Source: Candidatus Ribeiella danica
GTDB lineage: Bacteria; Chloroflexota; Chloroflexia; Chloroflexales; Roseiflexaceae
Assembly: GCA_016717335.1 (NCBI GenBank)
Contig: JADKFS010000016.1
Location: 255,899 to 319,898 of the forward strand
DNA: 64,000 nucleotides
Direction: 5' to 3'
Part shown: positions 51,744-60,553 of the stretch, piece by piece
Numbering within the stretch: position 1 is the first letter of the stretch
Layout of the letters: every line of letters begins with the position of its first letter
Translations under genes and position numbers: made by a program
The notes under the pieces: model-generated
What the model was told of the DNA's origin: nothing
The model's database searches: none
What the model saw: only the letters and a program-made list of their open reading frames with translations

Positions 51744-54700
51744 TTACTTCGTGAACTGGAACTGGGCGGTATGGACCGTGTTGTCGATCAGCTTGACCGT
51801 GAGCATACGGCAGCTGTTGGCCCAGGTCTTGTCGGTCTTCCAGACATAGGTGTACAGCCCGGACAGCGGGTCATACGTCAGACTCGAATTACCGGCCGTG
51901 ACTGTCTCCTCGATCACGTCGGTTGGCTCCTTCGAGTCGCACTTCATCACCATCGACTGCGGGTAGCCTGCCGCGAAGATCCCCAGGCCGTAGTCGCCGC
52001 CCAAGCTAAACTTGATCGGGATTCCACTGCCCGCCTTGGCGACGTTGAGGACGTTGCCGTTGTCGATCGGCTGGTAGAAGTTGCTCCAGCCCGGCCAGTA
52101 GACGTTATACCGGTGGGTGACCGAGGCGGTGTTGCCGGCGACGTCGGCTGCCTGCACGGTGTAGCTGTGGAAGCCGACGGCGCTTGTATCGAACGGCGCG
52201 CCGTTGGCGGTCGTACCGACGCAGGAGGCAACGCCCGATTGCGTGTCGGCGCAGGTGAAGGAGGCGTTCTGAGTCGAGTTGAGCGGGTAGTTGCCCGGCG
52301 CACCCGCGGCCTGCGTGCTCGCCTCGGCCGGCGCGACGAGGTCGATCGTCGGCGGCGTGAATTCCTGCCAGACGCTGTCGGTCAGCCGGATGTCACGCGA
52401 GGAAGCCCCGGCCATGATCTGGTAGACGCCGTCGGCGATCTTCCAGCTGTGCGAGGCCGTGTCCCAGTACGAGAAAGCCCGCCGGTCGAGCTTCAACGAC
52501 ACCTGCTGGGACTGGCCCGGCTGGAGGGAGACCTTCTGGTAGCCCTTCAGCAGCTTGGATGGTTCGCCGGCTGCGCTGGGGAAGTCGACGTAGACCTGGC
52601 CGACCTCGGCACCCGCGCGGCTGCCGGCGTTCTTGATCGTGAAGCTGACATCGACGGTTCCATCGGTATTCCGGTGGAGCGAGAGACCGCTGTAGTCGAA
52701 GGTGGTGTAGGAGAGGCCGTAGCCGAACGGGAACAGCGGCTCGATGTTCTGGCTGTCGAACCAGCGATAGCCGACCTTCATGCCCTCGGAGTAGCTGACC
52801 TGGCGGATTCCAGCACTGTCGACGATGCCGGGGAATTGCGCGGCCGATCCAGCCGCCGGGAGATCAGCTGCCGACTTCGGGAAGGTCTGCGGCAGCTTGC
52901 CGGACGGGTTGACGTCGCCCCACAGCAGCGCCGGGATGGCGTTGCCCATCTCCTGGCCGGCGTACCACACCTCGAGCACGCCCTTGACCTGGTCGATCCA
53001 GGGCATCAGCACCGGGCCGCCGGTCTGCAGCACGACGATCGTGTTCGAGTTCGCCGCCGCCACGGCCGAGATCAGTGTATTGCCGTTGCCGTCCAGGTTG
53101 AGGCTGGCGCGGTCGCTGCCCTCGCCCTCGCGGTAGTAGCCGAAGACGATCGCGACATCGGCGCCAGCCGCCGTCGTGGCCGCCGCCGCGGTGTCACTGC
53201 CGTTGTTGAAGACGACCGTATTACCGTCCTGTGCAGCCCGCGTCGTGATCCCCGTCAGCGGCGCGACAGGTGTGCAGGGGACGCTGGGGGCGGTGTACGC
53301 GCACACACTCGCCGCGCTGATACCGCTCGTAGCCGTGTTCGACGCTGTCGGCCCGATCACCGCGATGGTCTTCCCCGAGCCACTCAGTGGCAGAATCCCG
53401 CCCTGATTCTTCAGTAGGACCGAGCCGGCCTGTGCAACCTGCCGCGCGACCGCCTGATTCGTGGGGGTGGAGACGTTCGCCTCCGCCGCGGCCGGGAGCG
53501 GGTGATCGAAAAGACCTGCGGCGATGTGGGCGCGCACGACGCGGAACGCGGCCGCGTCGATATGCGCCTGTGTGATCTGGCCAGCCGTGAGCGCGCTCTT
53601 GAGCAATGTCGGCGTGTAGAAGCGCGGCCGGTTGAGCTCCTGATCCAGCCCGCCTACCAGCGAGGCGGCGGTGGAGTGCTGCGAGCCGAAATCGGTGACG
53701 ACCCAACCCTTGAAGCCGACCGTGGTCTTGAGATACTCACGGAGGATCGTCGGGTTCTCGCAGGCCCAGACGCCGTTAATCTGGTTGAACGAGCACATAA
53801 TGCTGTGTGGCTGGCCTTGCTTGACCGCGATCTCGAACGGTAGAAGATATGTTTCGACCAACGTGCGCTCGTCCATGTTGGAAGAGCTGGTCTGGCGGCT
53901 GGTTTCCTGCTCGTTGCCGACATAGTGCTTGAGACTCGCCTCGACCGGCTCGTTCGGGTTGTCCTCCTGCACGCCACGAATCATCGCCCCAGCCAGCGTA
54001 CCAGCGAGGACCGGATCCTCGCCCATGTACTCGGAGTTGCGGCCGTTCTGCGGCGTCCGCCCGCTGGCAACACCCGGTCCGAGCAGGACGTTGCGGTGTT
54101 TGTGGAAGGCCTCGTAGCCCTGCGCCTGTCCCTTCTGGCGGCTGAGGGTCGGATCCCAAGTCGCCGTGAGGCCGATCTGCGAGGGGAATGCCGTGATGCC
54201 AGTCCCGCCGCCCGAGATAGCCTGCGGCCCGTCGGTGTACTGGATCACCGGGGTGCAAGGAACCTGCACAGGATAGGTGACACCGCTAAATGTTGTCGTA
54301 GCAGGGTTGTTTGCGGCCTGCTCGTCGAGCCAGCGCAACTCCTGGTCGAGCGTCGACGCGGCGAGCAGTGCCGTCGCGCGCTGGTCCGGCGACTTAGAGC
54401 TATCCATCCAGGGATAACTCGTTGTATCCGAGCAGTCCGCATCCGTGAACGTCCCGCTCTGCGAAACGCCCGAGGCCTGCCCTAGGGCGGTGTAGGCGTA
54501 GGCGCCAACCGCGGCGCTGCCCGAAACCAGTGTCACTTGGCACGCCCAAACGCCAGTTCCGTCGGCAGTGGTGTCACAGGCGGCGGCGTAGTTGTTGGGG
54601 CCGCTGACGGCGACATGGACAGTTTCATTGGGCGCGTAGCCTGCATTATCGCTGTTATCGCCACTGATTGTGACGACTGAACCGGGTTGGTAGTCTGCCT

Positions 54701-54809
54701 TATCGGTCCAGACCGCAGCCTGTGCTACGCCTATCACATTGGTAACCACCAGCACCAGGAGGATGAAGATCGTAAGTCTGCGGAGGGATCGAGACATCCT
54801 TGCTCTCAT
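51744..54809 (-). CDS. Secreted GH3 beta-glucosidase with Ig-like and PxKF C-terminal domains
   Basis: From the ATG at 54809 (AAGGAG eight bases upstream), 1021 residues. A signal peptide ends near VAQA; an Ig-like segment (WTDKADYQPGSVVTISGDNS) follows, then the GH3 catalytic domains with SLKHYVGNEQE, the nucleophile Asp in VVTDFGSQHS (about residue 371), GSVLLKNQGGILPL, and a fibronectin III-like domain. The C-terminus adds an Ig-like domain (YTVQAADVAGNTASVTH) and a PxKF-type module (GSGIPIKFSLGGDYGLGI). It is exported and would start extracellular glycoside breakdown. The promoter matches that of the ROK gene, so it is likely ROK-controlled. Confidence 0.92.
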   Translation of the reverse strand: MRARMSRSLRRLTIFILLVLVVTNVIGVAQAAVWTDKADYQPGSVVTISGDNSDNAGYAPNETVHVAVSGPNNYAAACDTTADGTGVWACQVTLVSGSAAVGAYAYTALGQASGVSQSGTFTDADCSDTTSYPWMDSSKSPDQRATALLAASTLDQELRWLDEQAANNPATTTFSGVTYPVQVPCTPVIQYTDGPQAISGGGTGITAFPSQIGLTATWDPTLSRQKGQAQGYEAFHKHRNVLLGPGVASGRTPQNGRNSEYMGEDPVLAGTLAGAMIRGVQEDNPNEPVEASLKHYVGNEQETSRQTSSSNMDERTLVETYLLPFEIAVKQGQPHSIMCSFNQINGVWACENPTILREYLKTTVGFKGWVVTDFGSQHSTAASLVGGLDQELNRPRFYTPTLLKSALTAGQITQAHIDAAAFRVVRAHIAAGLFDHPLPAAAEANVSTPTNQAVARQVAQAGSVLLKNQGGILPLSGSGKTIAVIGPTASNTATSGISAASVCAYTAPSVPCTPVAPLTGITTRAAQDGNTVVFNNGSDTAAAATTAAGADVAIVFGYYREGEGSDRASLNLDGNGNTLISAVAAANSNTIVVLQTGGPVLMPWIDQVKGVLEVWYAGQEMGNAIPALLWGDVNPSGKLPQTFPKSAADLPAAGSAAQFPGIVDSAGIRQVSYSEGMKVGYRWFDSQNIEPLFPFGYGLSYTTFDYSGLSLHRNTDGTVDVSFTIKNAGSRAGAEVGQVYVDFPSAAGEPSKLLKGYQKVSLQPGQSQQVSLKLDRRAFSYWDTASHSWKIADGVYQIMAGASSRDIRLTDSVWQEFTPPTIDLVAPAEASTQAAGAPGNYPLNSTQNASFTCADTQSGVASCVGTTANGAPFDTSAVGFHSYTVQAADVAGNTASVTHRYNVYWPGWSNFYQPIDNGNVLNVAKAGSGIPIKFSLGGDYGLGIFAAGYPQSMVMKCDSKEPTDVIEETVTAGNSSLTYDPLSGLYTYVWKTDKTWANSCRMLTVKLIDNTVHTAQFQFTK

Positions 54810-55192
54810 CGTGAAATCTCCTTTGATGATGTACGCCTTCGTCATGGCCGAATCAGTGGTCGCGCGAACGACCAGGGCCGCCATTACTCAGCGGCGTTCG
54901 AGACGGGTGGCGAGGTACTGTTCATGGTCACCGAACACGGGATTTCTCCATCCTCCTTTCCTGCTCGCGGCGACTAAGGCGGCTGCTGCTATGCCAGGTT
55001 ATGGTAACGAGAGGCCTAACCAGGCGAAGGGCTTTCGGCAGGTTCGAGTTTCGGCGGGCAGACTCAAGCAAGCAATCACCAAAAGGCGGTTGATTGCTCG
55101 ACGACATTTCGCGCTGCAGTTAGCGATACGCCCCACCGTGAGCGTACTTCACGGCAGATCGGGTTGGAAATTTAGGTAGTGCAGATTGATTA

Positions 55193-55237
55193 GATCAATG
55201 AATGAATGAATTATATAGGACAAATGAGGTTTGTCAA
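55193..55237 (-). promoter_or_regulatory. Promoter and operator-like repeats of the secreted GH3 gene
   Basis: TTGACA (55232-55237) and a perfect TATAAT (55210-55215) are 16 bases apart on the minus strand, followed by repeated TTCATTCATTCATTGAT at the start region. Spacing and surrounding bases (TTGTCAAGAGGCA) match the ROK promoter at 51554-51598. The long leader (about 390 bases to the ATG) holds no other gene. Confidence 0.7.
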
Positions 55238-55339
55238 GAGGCAGTTTCAAACACTATGTAGGGAAGTGTCTGTCATCGGCAAAGCGACGGTCTGGTACGC
55301 TCACTTCTCGTCTGGCCGTCCTTATTGCTGAGGTTTGAG

Positions 55340-55880
55340 TTATAGACTATCACGTCTGCTCATGCGCCGATAGCCGTAGCCCGGGGAACTCCAGCACAAT
55401 CTGCGGAGTAGCATCGCCCAGCACCACATCGCGCTGCGTCTGGGTGGGCGTGTGCGGCCGAGCGTAGACCCACGACCGACTGACATCGACCGACTGACGT
55501 CAAGCAGCGCGCAGAGCTGGCGGATCGACAGGCTCGGAAATTCCTGCTGCAATGTGCTCATACGCTGATGGCGGGCTTGGACAGGACACGCTGCAACGCT
55601 TTTTTGAACGCGACGTTCTCCACGGCGAGTTGGCCGGACATGCACGCGAGGTCGGCAATGCGCGCCGCATAGTCGGTAGTGGCGGACGGCGTCTCGAGCG
55701 GGGTGAAGGCATCCTCACCGCGCAAGCGCACTTCGTGGCGCCCGCGGTTGAGCACGATCTCGGCGATCTGGTATTCGCGGCAGGCCTGAGCCGGTCGTAG
55801 CTCGCCCGACTCGACCGCCCTGACGACCTTGAGTTTGAGCGGGTGTAGGTTTTCTTCGCCGCCGTAAACCGGTCCATCTG
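55340..55880 (-). pseudogene. IS3-family insertion sequence remnant (orfA and orfB fragments)
   Basis: On the minus strand one frame reads VLNRGRHEVRLRGEDAF... with an Ala-rich helix ending AFKKALQRVLSKPAIS, typical of the end of an IS3 orfA. Another frame then reads EFPSLSIRQLCALLDVSRS, followed by traces of LEFPGYGYRR, the start of an IS3 orfB. Several frameshifts break both, and the DDE catalytic part is absent. No terminal repeats identified. Confidence 0.65.
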
Positions 55881-55913
55881 ATGCAGCGGGTCAACGACAC
55901 CGCCTACAGCATC

Positions 55914-56064
55914 AGGGCTTGTGCAAAGTCAGCTTTGGTGGGGCTTCGGGGGCGGCGAAGCCGCCCCCGAAGAATCTTTGTTGTCGGTTCTTGGCAGCTT
56001 TACCGCCAAGAACCGACAACAAATGGGGCGTGGGGCGCAGCCCCACCTACTTTGCACGAGCCCT
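55914..56064. repeat. 151-bp element of nested palindromes with 16-bp terminal inverted repeats
   Basis: The ends (55914-55929 and 56049-56064) are inverted copies at 15 of 16 positions. Inside are a perfect 13-bp stem (55944-55956 with 55960-55972), a perfect 18-bp stem (55978-55995 with 56005-56022) and a short GTGGGGC-GCA-GCCCCAC-like hairpin. Nothing is coded. It resembles the element at 8340-8515 in build and composition and may belong to the same interspersed family. Confidence 0.75.
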
Positions 56065-56077
56065 GCCCTACGGCATT

Positions 56078-56412
56078 ATGACCCAATACCAGGCGGAATA
56101 CGCCGACATCGTACAATACTACCGCCTGGCCTACAACCTCCACCGCCTAGCCGCCCTTAAAAGGGTCATGGAACTACCGTTGCCAGCACCCTTGCCAAGA
56201 AGTTCAAGCCCAGCCGGGCAGCACTCTTCCGGCGTTACAAATGCACGCGAACCACCACTGACGGCACCTACGGGGCGCTGGACGTCACGGTGGAACGCGG
56301 CCCCGACAAACCGCCCCTCGTCGCCCACTTCGGCAGGGTCGCATTGCGCTGGAACAAGTGGGTCACCATCAGTGATACAATCGCGCCGATCCGGAGTGGA
56401 CGGAGTGAGATT
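56078..56412 (+). pseudogene. Group II intron reverse transcriptase/maturase C-terminal fragment
   Basis: The frame from ATG 56078 reads MTQYQAEYADIVQYYRLAYN then LHRLAALKRVME, the well-known maturase (domain X) helix of group II intron proteins. After a one-base loss near 56170 the next frame continues STLAKKF, ALFRRYKC, DVTVERGPDKPPLVAHFG and IRSGRSEI, also characteristic. The reverse transcriptase core and HNH domain are absent. It directly follows the palindromic element and abuts an IS fragment. Confidence 0.75.
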
Positions 56413-56422
56413 ACCTTGATAG

Positions 56423-56698
56423 CTAGTTCATGTTCGTGCAGGCCAAGGCAATGATCGAGGCCAGGACTTTCACCTCGAAATCGGGATGTGTGTGTGCGTG
56501 CAGCCACTCCAGTCCCATCTTCTTGCACTGGCTGTTGACGGTTTCAATCGTATGGCGATAGTCCCGCAACTCGATGTCATCGACGAACCAGGCGTGCGGC
56601 TGCATATTTGTGCGCCGCACTGGAATGAGGCACACGTTCGTGTCGTCCAGGATGCTGGCCTCGTCCGGGGCGTTGTTGTAGGCCTTGTCGCCGAACAA
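56423..56698 (-). pseudogene. DDE transposase C-terminal fragment (IS982-like)
   Basis: The 91-codon frame has FGDKAYNN, with the middle catalytic Asp, and RHTIETVNSQCKKMG, containing the catalytic Glu, followed by a hydrophobic end (ASIIALACTNMN). This is the pattern of IS982/IS4-type transposases. The N-terminal two thirds are missing: at about 56700-56712 the sequence changes abruptly to the plasmid-like cassette. The family is assigned by eye. Confidence 0.65.
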
Positions 56699-56712
56699 GC
56701 GCGCCCCGGGCG

Positions 56713-56964
56713 GTGCGGGACGTGGGCGCTGACATCCGCAGCCACGTCAGCCGGGCCTGGCGCTCGTCCAAGCAGGGCAAGGTTGCGGCCGAGGCGGCGC
56801 CGGTGCTGCTGATTGGCGGCGGCGCATATTATTTCGCGCCCACCCTGCGCGCCTTAATCCCACACCTCACTGTTCCAAAACAGGCCGAGCACGCCAACGC
56901 CCAGGGCTATCTGGCGATCGGCGGCCAGCTGCCCGAGCGCGCCTGGGCGCGGCTGCGCGCGTAG
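56713..56964 (+). pseudogene. ParM/StbA-type actin-like ATPase, C-terminal fragment
   Basis: Only the last 83 codons remain: DIRSHVSRAWRSSKQGKVAAEAAP, VLLIGGGAYYFAPTLRALIPHL and EHANAQGYLAIGGQLPERAW. They match the C-terminal part of copy 1 and the actin-fold adenosine site. The N-terminal phosphate-binding part is gone; its place is taken by an IS fragment. Cannot be functional. Confidence 0.75.
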
Positions 56965-56973
56965 GTCAGCCCA

Positions 56974-57294
56974 ATGGGACGTCCGCGCCAGCGCGCTGGA
57001 GTCCGCCGGGTGGAGCTGCGGCTGGCCAGTGATGATCCGCTGCTCGAAGAGCTTGTGCAGGAGGCACAGCGGTGCGGAGTCGAGCTCCAGCAGCACATCG
57101 ACGATCTGTTGCGCGGGCGCTACTTGCTGCGGCGGGGTGAGTCGCTGGCCACGCTGCTCTGGCTGCCAGGCACAAGTGTCGCCGGAGATGGTGCGGAGGA
57201 GCCAGATGCGGCTAACGTTGGTGCGGCGCACGATCGTATGGCCAGTGCCGCCGCGTCGGCGTGGGTCGACCTGCTTGGCACCGACGATGCGTGA
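56974..57294 (+). CDS. ParR-like ribbon-helix-helix segregation adaptor, copy 2
   Basis: A 106-residue protein that keeps an intact frame ten bases after the parM fragment. Ribbon-helix-helix pattern: RRVELRL strand, DPLLEELVQEAQRCG and VELQQHIDDLLRGRY helices, then LLRRGESLATLLWLPG and an Asp/Ala tail. It matches the protein at 10453-10773 along its whole length. Role inferred from the ParM partnership. Whether it is still expressed without an intact upstream gene is uncertain. Confidence 0.7.
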   Translation: MGRPRQRAGVRRVELRLASDDPLLEELVQEAQRCGVELQQHIDDLLRGRYLLRRGESLATLLWLPGTSVAGDGAEEPDAANVGAAHDRMASAAASAWVDLLGTDDA

Positions 57295-57510
57295 CGTCGG
57301 GTGGGCCGATACCGTCCGCATTCCTGACTATTCATGGCGGGCGCCGCCGCGTGGCCACGCGGCTGACCAGCCTACCAAGCGGGCGGCCGCCGTCAACCAC
57401 GACGTGTAGATTGAGCAGCAGCTGCTGCTGGTTGACAGCAGCGTGCGCCCGTCTGGTGGATGTGAACGCGCGGCCGCATGCTGGCGCCGCAGCACCGAAA
57501 GGAACCGCCA

Positions 57511-59135
57511 ATGCCCACGGAACGAACACACACCCCACCCGCGAGCGCCATCCGTGCCTTTCTCACCTCCCGTTTCGCCGGCCAAGCCGGCTGGCTGTGC
57601 CTTGGCTGGATTGACGGCGACCCGCGGATGGAACCGCTGCGCGAGACCTGGTTCGAGCTGCCGCGACAGTTCACGGCAGCCGTTCAATGCGCTGAGACGC
57701 TGGCCGAGTGCCAGTACAACCTGTATGTCGCACCGTGCCTGTTCGCCGAACGGACCCGTGGCTACGCGACCGCTTTGCCCTGCGCCTGGCTGTGGCTGGA
57801 CGACGTGGCGCTCGCCGGCGCCGAGCTGGTCGAGAGCAGTCCCGGCAACTACCAGTCCTGGCTGCCGCTCGACCGGCCCTTGAGGCAACTGAGCGCAGCG
57901 CGCTGCAGCGCGCATTGCGTGACACGAGTCCTGGCGCGGATGCCTGTAGTGCTGATGCGGTGCACATGGCCCGGCTGCCCGGCGGCTGGAATCGCAAACA
58001 CCACCAATCGTGGCAGGTGCGCATCGCGCGCCCGGCTGGCGCGCCGGTCTGCGTGGACGATCTGCGTGCCCAGTTCCCTCGCGCTCAACCCTCCGCGCCA
58101 AATGACGGATCTGCAGGCGACTGGATCGAGCTCCCCAACGGCGCGACCCTGGCCGCCAGCCCGCGCTTCCACGCGCTCGTCAACGCGAACGCGCAGCTCG
58201 GCCAGCTGCTCGCCGATGCGCCCGTTGGGCTCGATTGTCATGGCTATCGTGATGACAGCCGCAGCGCGCGGCGGGCGATCTTCGTGTGCCAGCTGCTCCG
58301 AGCGCGCTATCCCGACGACGAGATTCGCGCGCTGGCCACCTATTTTACCGATTTGCTCGACAGCGGGCGTGGCATGGCACACTTTCAATGCGACGTCGAC
58401 CGGCTGCTGGCCAAATACACGCCGGCCGGCCACACAGCAGCGGCAACCCGCGTGACGGCCGAATCAGCTGGCCCTGCGCCGGCACGCGGCGGCCGGCCGA
58501 TCACGGTCACCGCGCAAGAACTGCTGGACGTGTACCACCACTACGCCGATTGCGACCCGCGCGGGATCGTGCTCGATTGGACGCGGAGTGAGGTCGCGCG
58601 GCAGCTCCGCGTGAGCACGGACACCATCCAGCGGCGCGAGGGCGAGCTGATTGCCGCCGGGACGATCCGGCGGGAGATCAGCGCCGATCGCCAGCGCAGC
58701 TTCGTCATTCTCTCGCCGGCGACCTGGGACGTGAACGCACAAGGCATTGCGACGCGTTCTGCGGCGACGATCCTGCCCGAACCTTGCCCGGACGTGCCGT
58801 GCCCAGTGGCCGCTCCAGCGGCGGCAATTCCAGCCGCCCGCACATCCGAGCCGGAGCCAGCGGCGCGCGGTGGCGCGGAAGACACACACCACCCGGCGGC
58901 GGGGCTGGAGACCGTGGGGGAGTCGAACAGCGCAGACAGCCCGCCAGCAGCCGGCGCCGCGCCAATCACACCGGGCGGAGCCACAGCGGGTGCGGGTGTG
59001 TCCGTTCCCGCCCATCCAACACGCACGATCATGGATCGGCTGGACCGGCCGCCGCAGCGTACCATGCGCACTGCCAGGCCCCTCGATGCGGTGACCAGCC
59101 GCGCGCCGCCGCGATCGCTGGGCGACCGTGCCTGA
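57511..59135 (+). pseudogene. AEP-type (RepB/PrimPol-like) primase, copy 2, one frameshift
   Basis: ATG 57511 with AAAGGAA upstream. Domain order: an AEP core with LYVAPCLFAERTRGY, PCAWLWLDDV (catalytic Asp pair) and ESSPGNYQSWLPLD; after a single-base loss near 57880 the next frame continues ADAVHMARLPGGWNRKHHQSW, PVCVDDLRAQFPRAQPS, then a helical region, a winged helix (RSEVARQLRVSTDTIQRREGEL) and a Pro/Ala-rich tail to 59135. One base restores an approximately 540-residue protein, so this copy shows what the intact gene looks like. Confidence 0.78.
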
Positions 59136-59220
59136 CCGGATGGCGGCGAGCGGTGGCTGGGACGGCGTCCACCCGCTACTGCAACGGTGGATGCCACAGC
59201 GCGGCGGCGCCCTGCTGGCC

Positions 59221-59243
59221 TCACGCACAATACTGTGCGATAT
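59221..59243 (+). repeat. Terminal motif, right end of cassette copy 2
   Basis: TCA then CGCACA-ATAC-TGTGCG then ATAT: a 6-bp perfect hairpin with a 4-base loop. Identical in core to 12623-12645 and to the outer ends of the MITEs. Cassette homology stops here. Confidence 0.7.
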
Positions 59244-59305
59244 GATCATTACAGTAGTGTTGAGCGATAACTCGTTTTGTACGCGTATTGCCTCACGAGA
59301 AAGAC

Positions 59306-59570
59306 TTAGAGTTGGCGGAGCTTGCGATAGGACAGCATTGTCACCGCAATACAGAGACTCGCTGCAATCGCTCCACAACTAATCGCGTTCGATACGCCGA
59401 TGTGCTCGGCAAGCACCCCCATCCCAAGTGCTCCAATCGGACTCAGGCCGAAACTGAGCGTGAGCGCACCTGTCACCTGTCCACGTAACGCATCTGGTGC
59501 CCGCGCTTGCAGCAGGGCCGTCGTAAGCGCATTGTGCGCAATGCCGAGACAGCTTGAGAAGGTTGAACAT
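59306..59570 (-). pseudogene. MFS transporter C-terminal fragment
   Basis: The frame reads LGIAHNALTTALLQARAPDALRGQVTGALTLSFGLSPIGALGMGVLAEHIG followed by one more hydrophobic helix and RKLRQL at the end. This matches the last helices of an MFS exporter, with the R-G-Q/R-V cytoplasmic loop. Upstream the frame is not MFS-like, so about three quarters of the protein is missing. It lies just past the end of the plasmid-like cassette; the stretch 59571-59789 holds nothing firm. Confidence 0.65.
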
Positions 59571-59789
59571 GCGCCTGTTCCCCTTCTCGCCCACGATCGG
59601 CAGCGTTCCGCCAATGGCGAACGAGATGAAGGACGCAATGAGCACAGTGCCTGTCATGCGCTCCATAGTGAAGATTTGCGATATTCCCATGGCTCATCCT
59701 GTTGCTACGGTGCCGGCGAGCACAGCGCGGCGTGTCGGATGTGCGGGTATAGCGAGCGATCACGAGCGCCGCCGCAGAATCGCCTCCGT

Positions 59790-60362
59790 TTATCGAGCAC
59801 GTGTCTGCCGGGCATGAGGGTACGCGTACGCCCCTGTGTACCCGAGCAGCCGCCCGATCGGCGCTAGTGCGCCAAACAGCAGCGTCTGCACGATACGCGG
59901 CGGGCGCGCCAGGATGAGCTCGTTGGGATAGGTACGCATCACCAGCGCCATCTGGAAGAGATTCGGCAAGCCCGTCTTCGGGTTGACCTTGCCGTCCTGG
60001 GCAAGGCCGAAGAAGGTCTCGAAGAAGCTCTCGATCTGCAGCGCGGGCCGCAGATCCACCAGCGCGTGCAGTTCGTCATCGCCTGCGTTCCACCAGACAT
60101 GCGGCGCGCCCTTGGGAACCACGACGGTCTCTCCGGGGCCACTGGCGAACTCTTTGCCTGCCACACGGCCACGAAGCGTCCCGGCGATGACCTCGAAGCG
60201 CTCCTCCTGGAGTGGGTGAATATGCTCAGCTGCGACGAACGCCCCCGGTTGTAAATACAGATCCCCTTGAAACAACTCACCGCCAGTGTCGTGTGCCGTC
60301 TTGCGAATAATGATCCTCTCTCGCGTCACGGGATGTTCGAGCACGTCACCTGATGTGACCAT
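59790..60362 (-). CDS. Cupin-domain protein
   Basis: A 190-residue protein from the ATG at 60362 (GGAGG upstream); the longer frame beyond is intergenic. A cupin barrel with metal-ligand candidates His 47, His 49 and Glu 53/54 in AEHIHPLQEERFEVIAGTLRG and a second motif GETVVVPKGAPHVWWNAGDDE. A C-terminal helical tail ends with a hydrophobic stretch (VQTLLFGALAPIGRLLGY). Enzymatic role unknown. Divergent from the TetR gene, which probably controls it; three TATAG words at 60456, 60471 and 60492 lie between. Confidence 0.85.
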   Translation of the reverse strand: MVTSGDVLEHPVTRERIIIRKTAHDTGGELFQGDLYLQPGAFVAAEHIHPLQEERFEVIAGTLRGRVAGKEFASGPGETVVVPKGAPHVWWNAGDDELHALVDLRPALQIESFFETFFGLAQDGKVNPKTGLPNLFQMALVMRTYPNELILARPPRIVQTLLFGALAPIGRLLGYTGAYAYPHARQTRAR

Positions 60363-60553
60363 CGCAGTGCCTCCTCTCGTGTGCTGGTTCGGGAGGGCGC
60401 TCCTCCCATGGACTGCCAGCTTGTTCGATCGAATCTGATCTAAACTCTTGTGTGGTATAGCGACTGGCTGTATAGTGTGGACTCTACGTGATATAGTGAC
60501 ACATACACAGTTGATTTGGCAATAACACGCTGATTTATCTGAAGGAAACGGGC

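Larger units (their letters stand above)
56712..59243 (+). repeat. Direct repeat copy 2: parM 3' end, parR-like and primase cassette
   Basis: Second copy of the segment at 10193-12645, same orientation, 44 kb away. It starts in mid parM next to a cut transposase and ends at the same terminal motif (59221-59243). It keeps about 80 bases of primase sequence lost from copy 1, including the HMARLPGGWNRK motif. Confidence 0.85.

Noticed and set aside
51699..53417. A 572-codon open frame antisense to the secreted GH3 gene
   Set aside because: It is a GC-driven mirror of a gene with clear GH3 motifs, signal peptide, promoter and terminator on the other strand.
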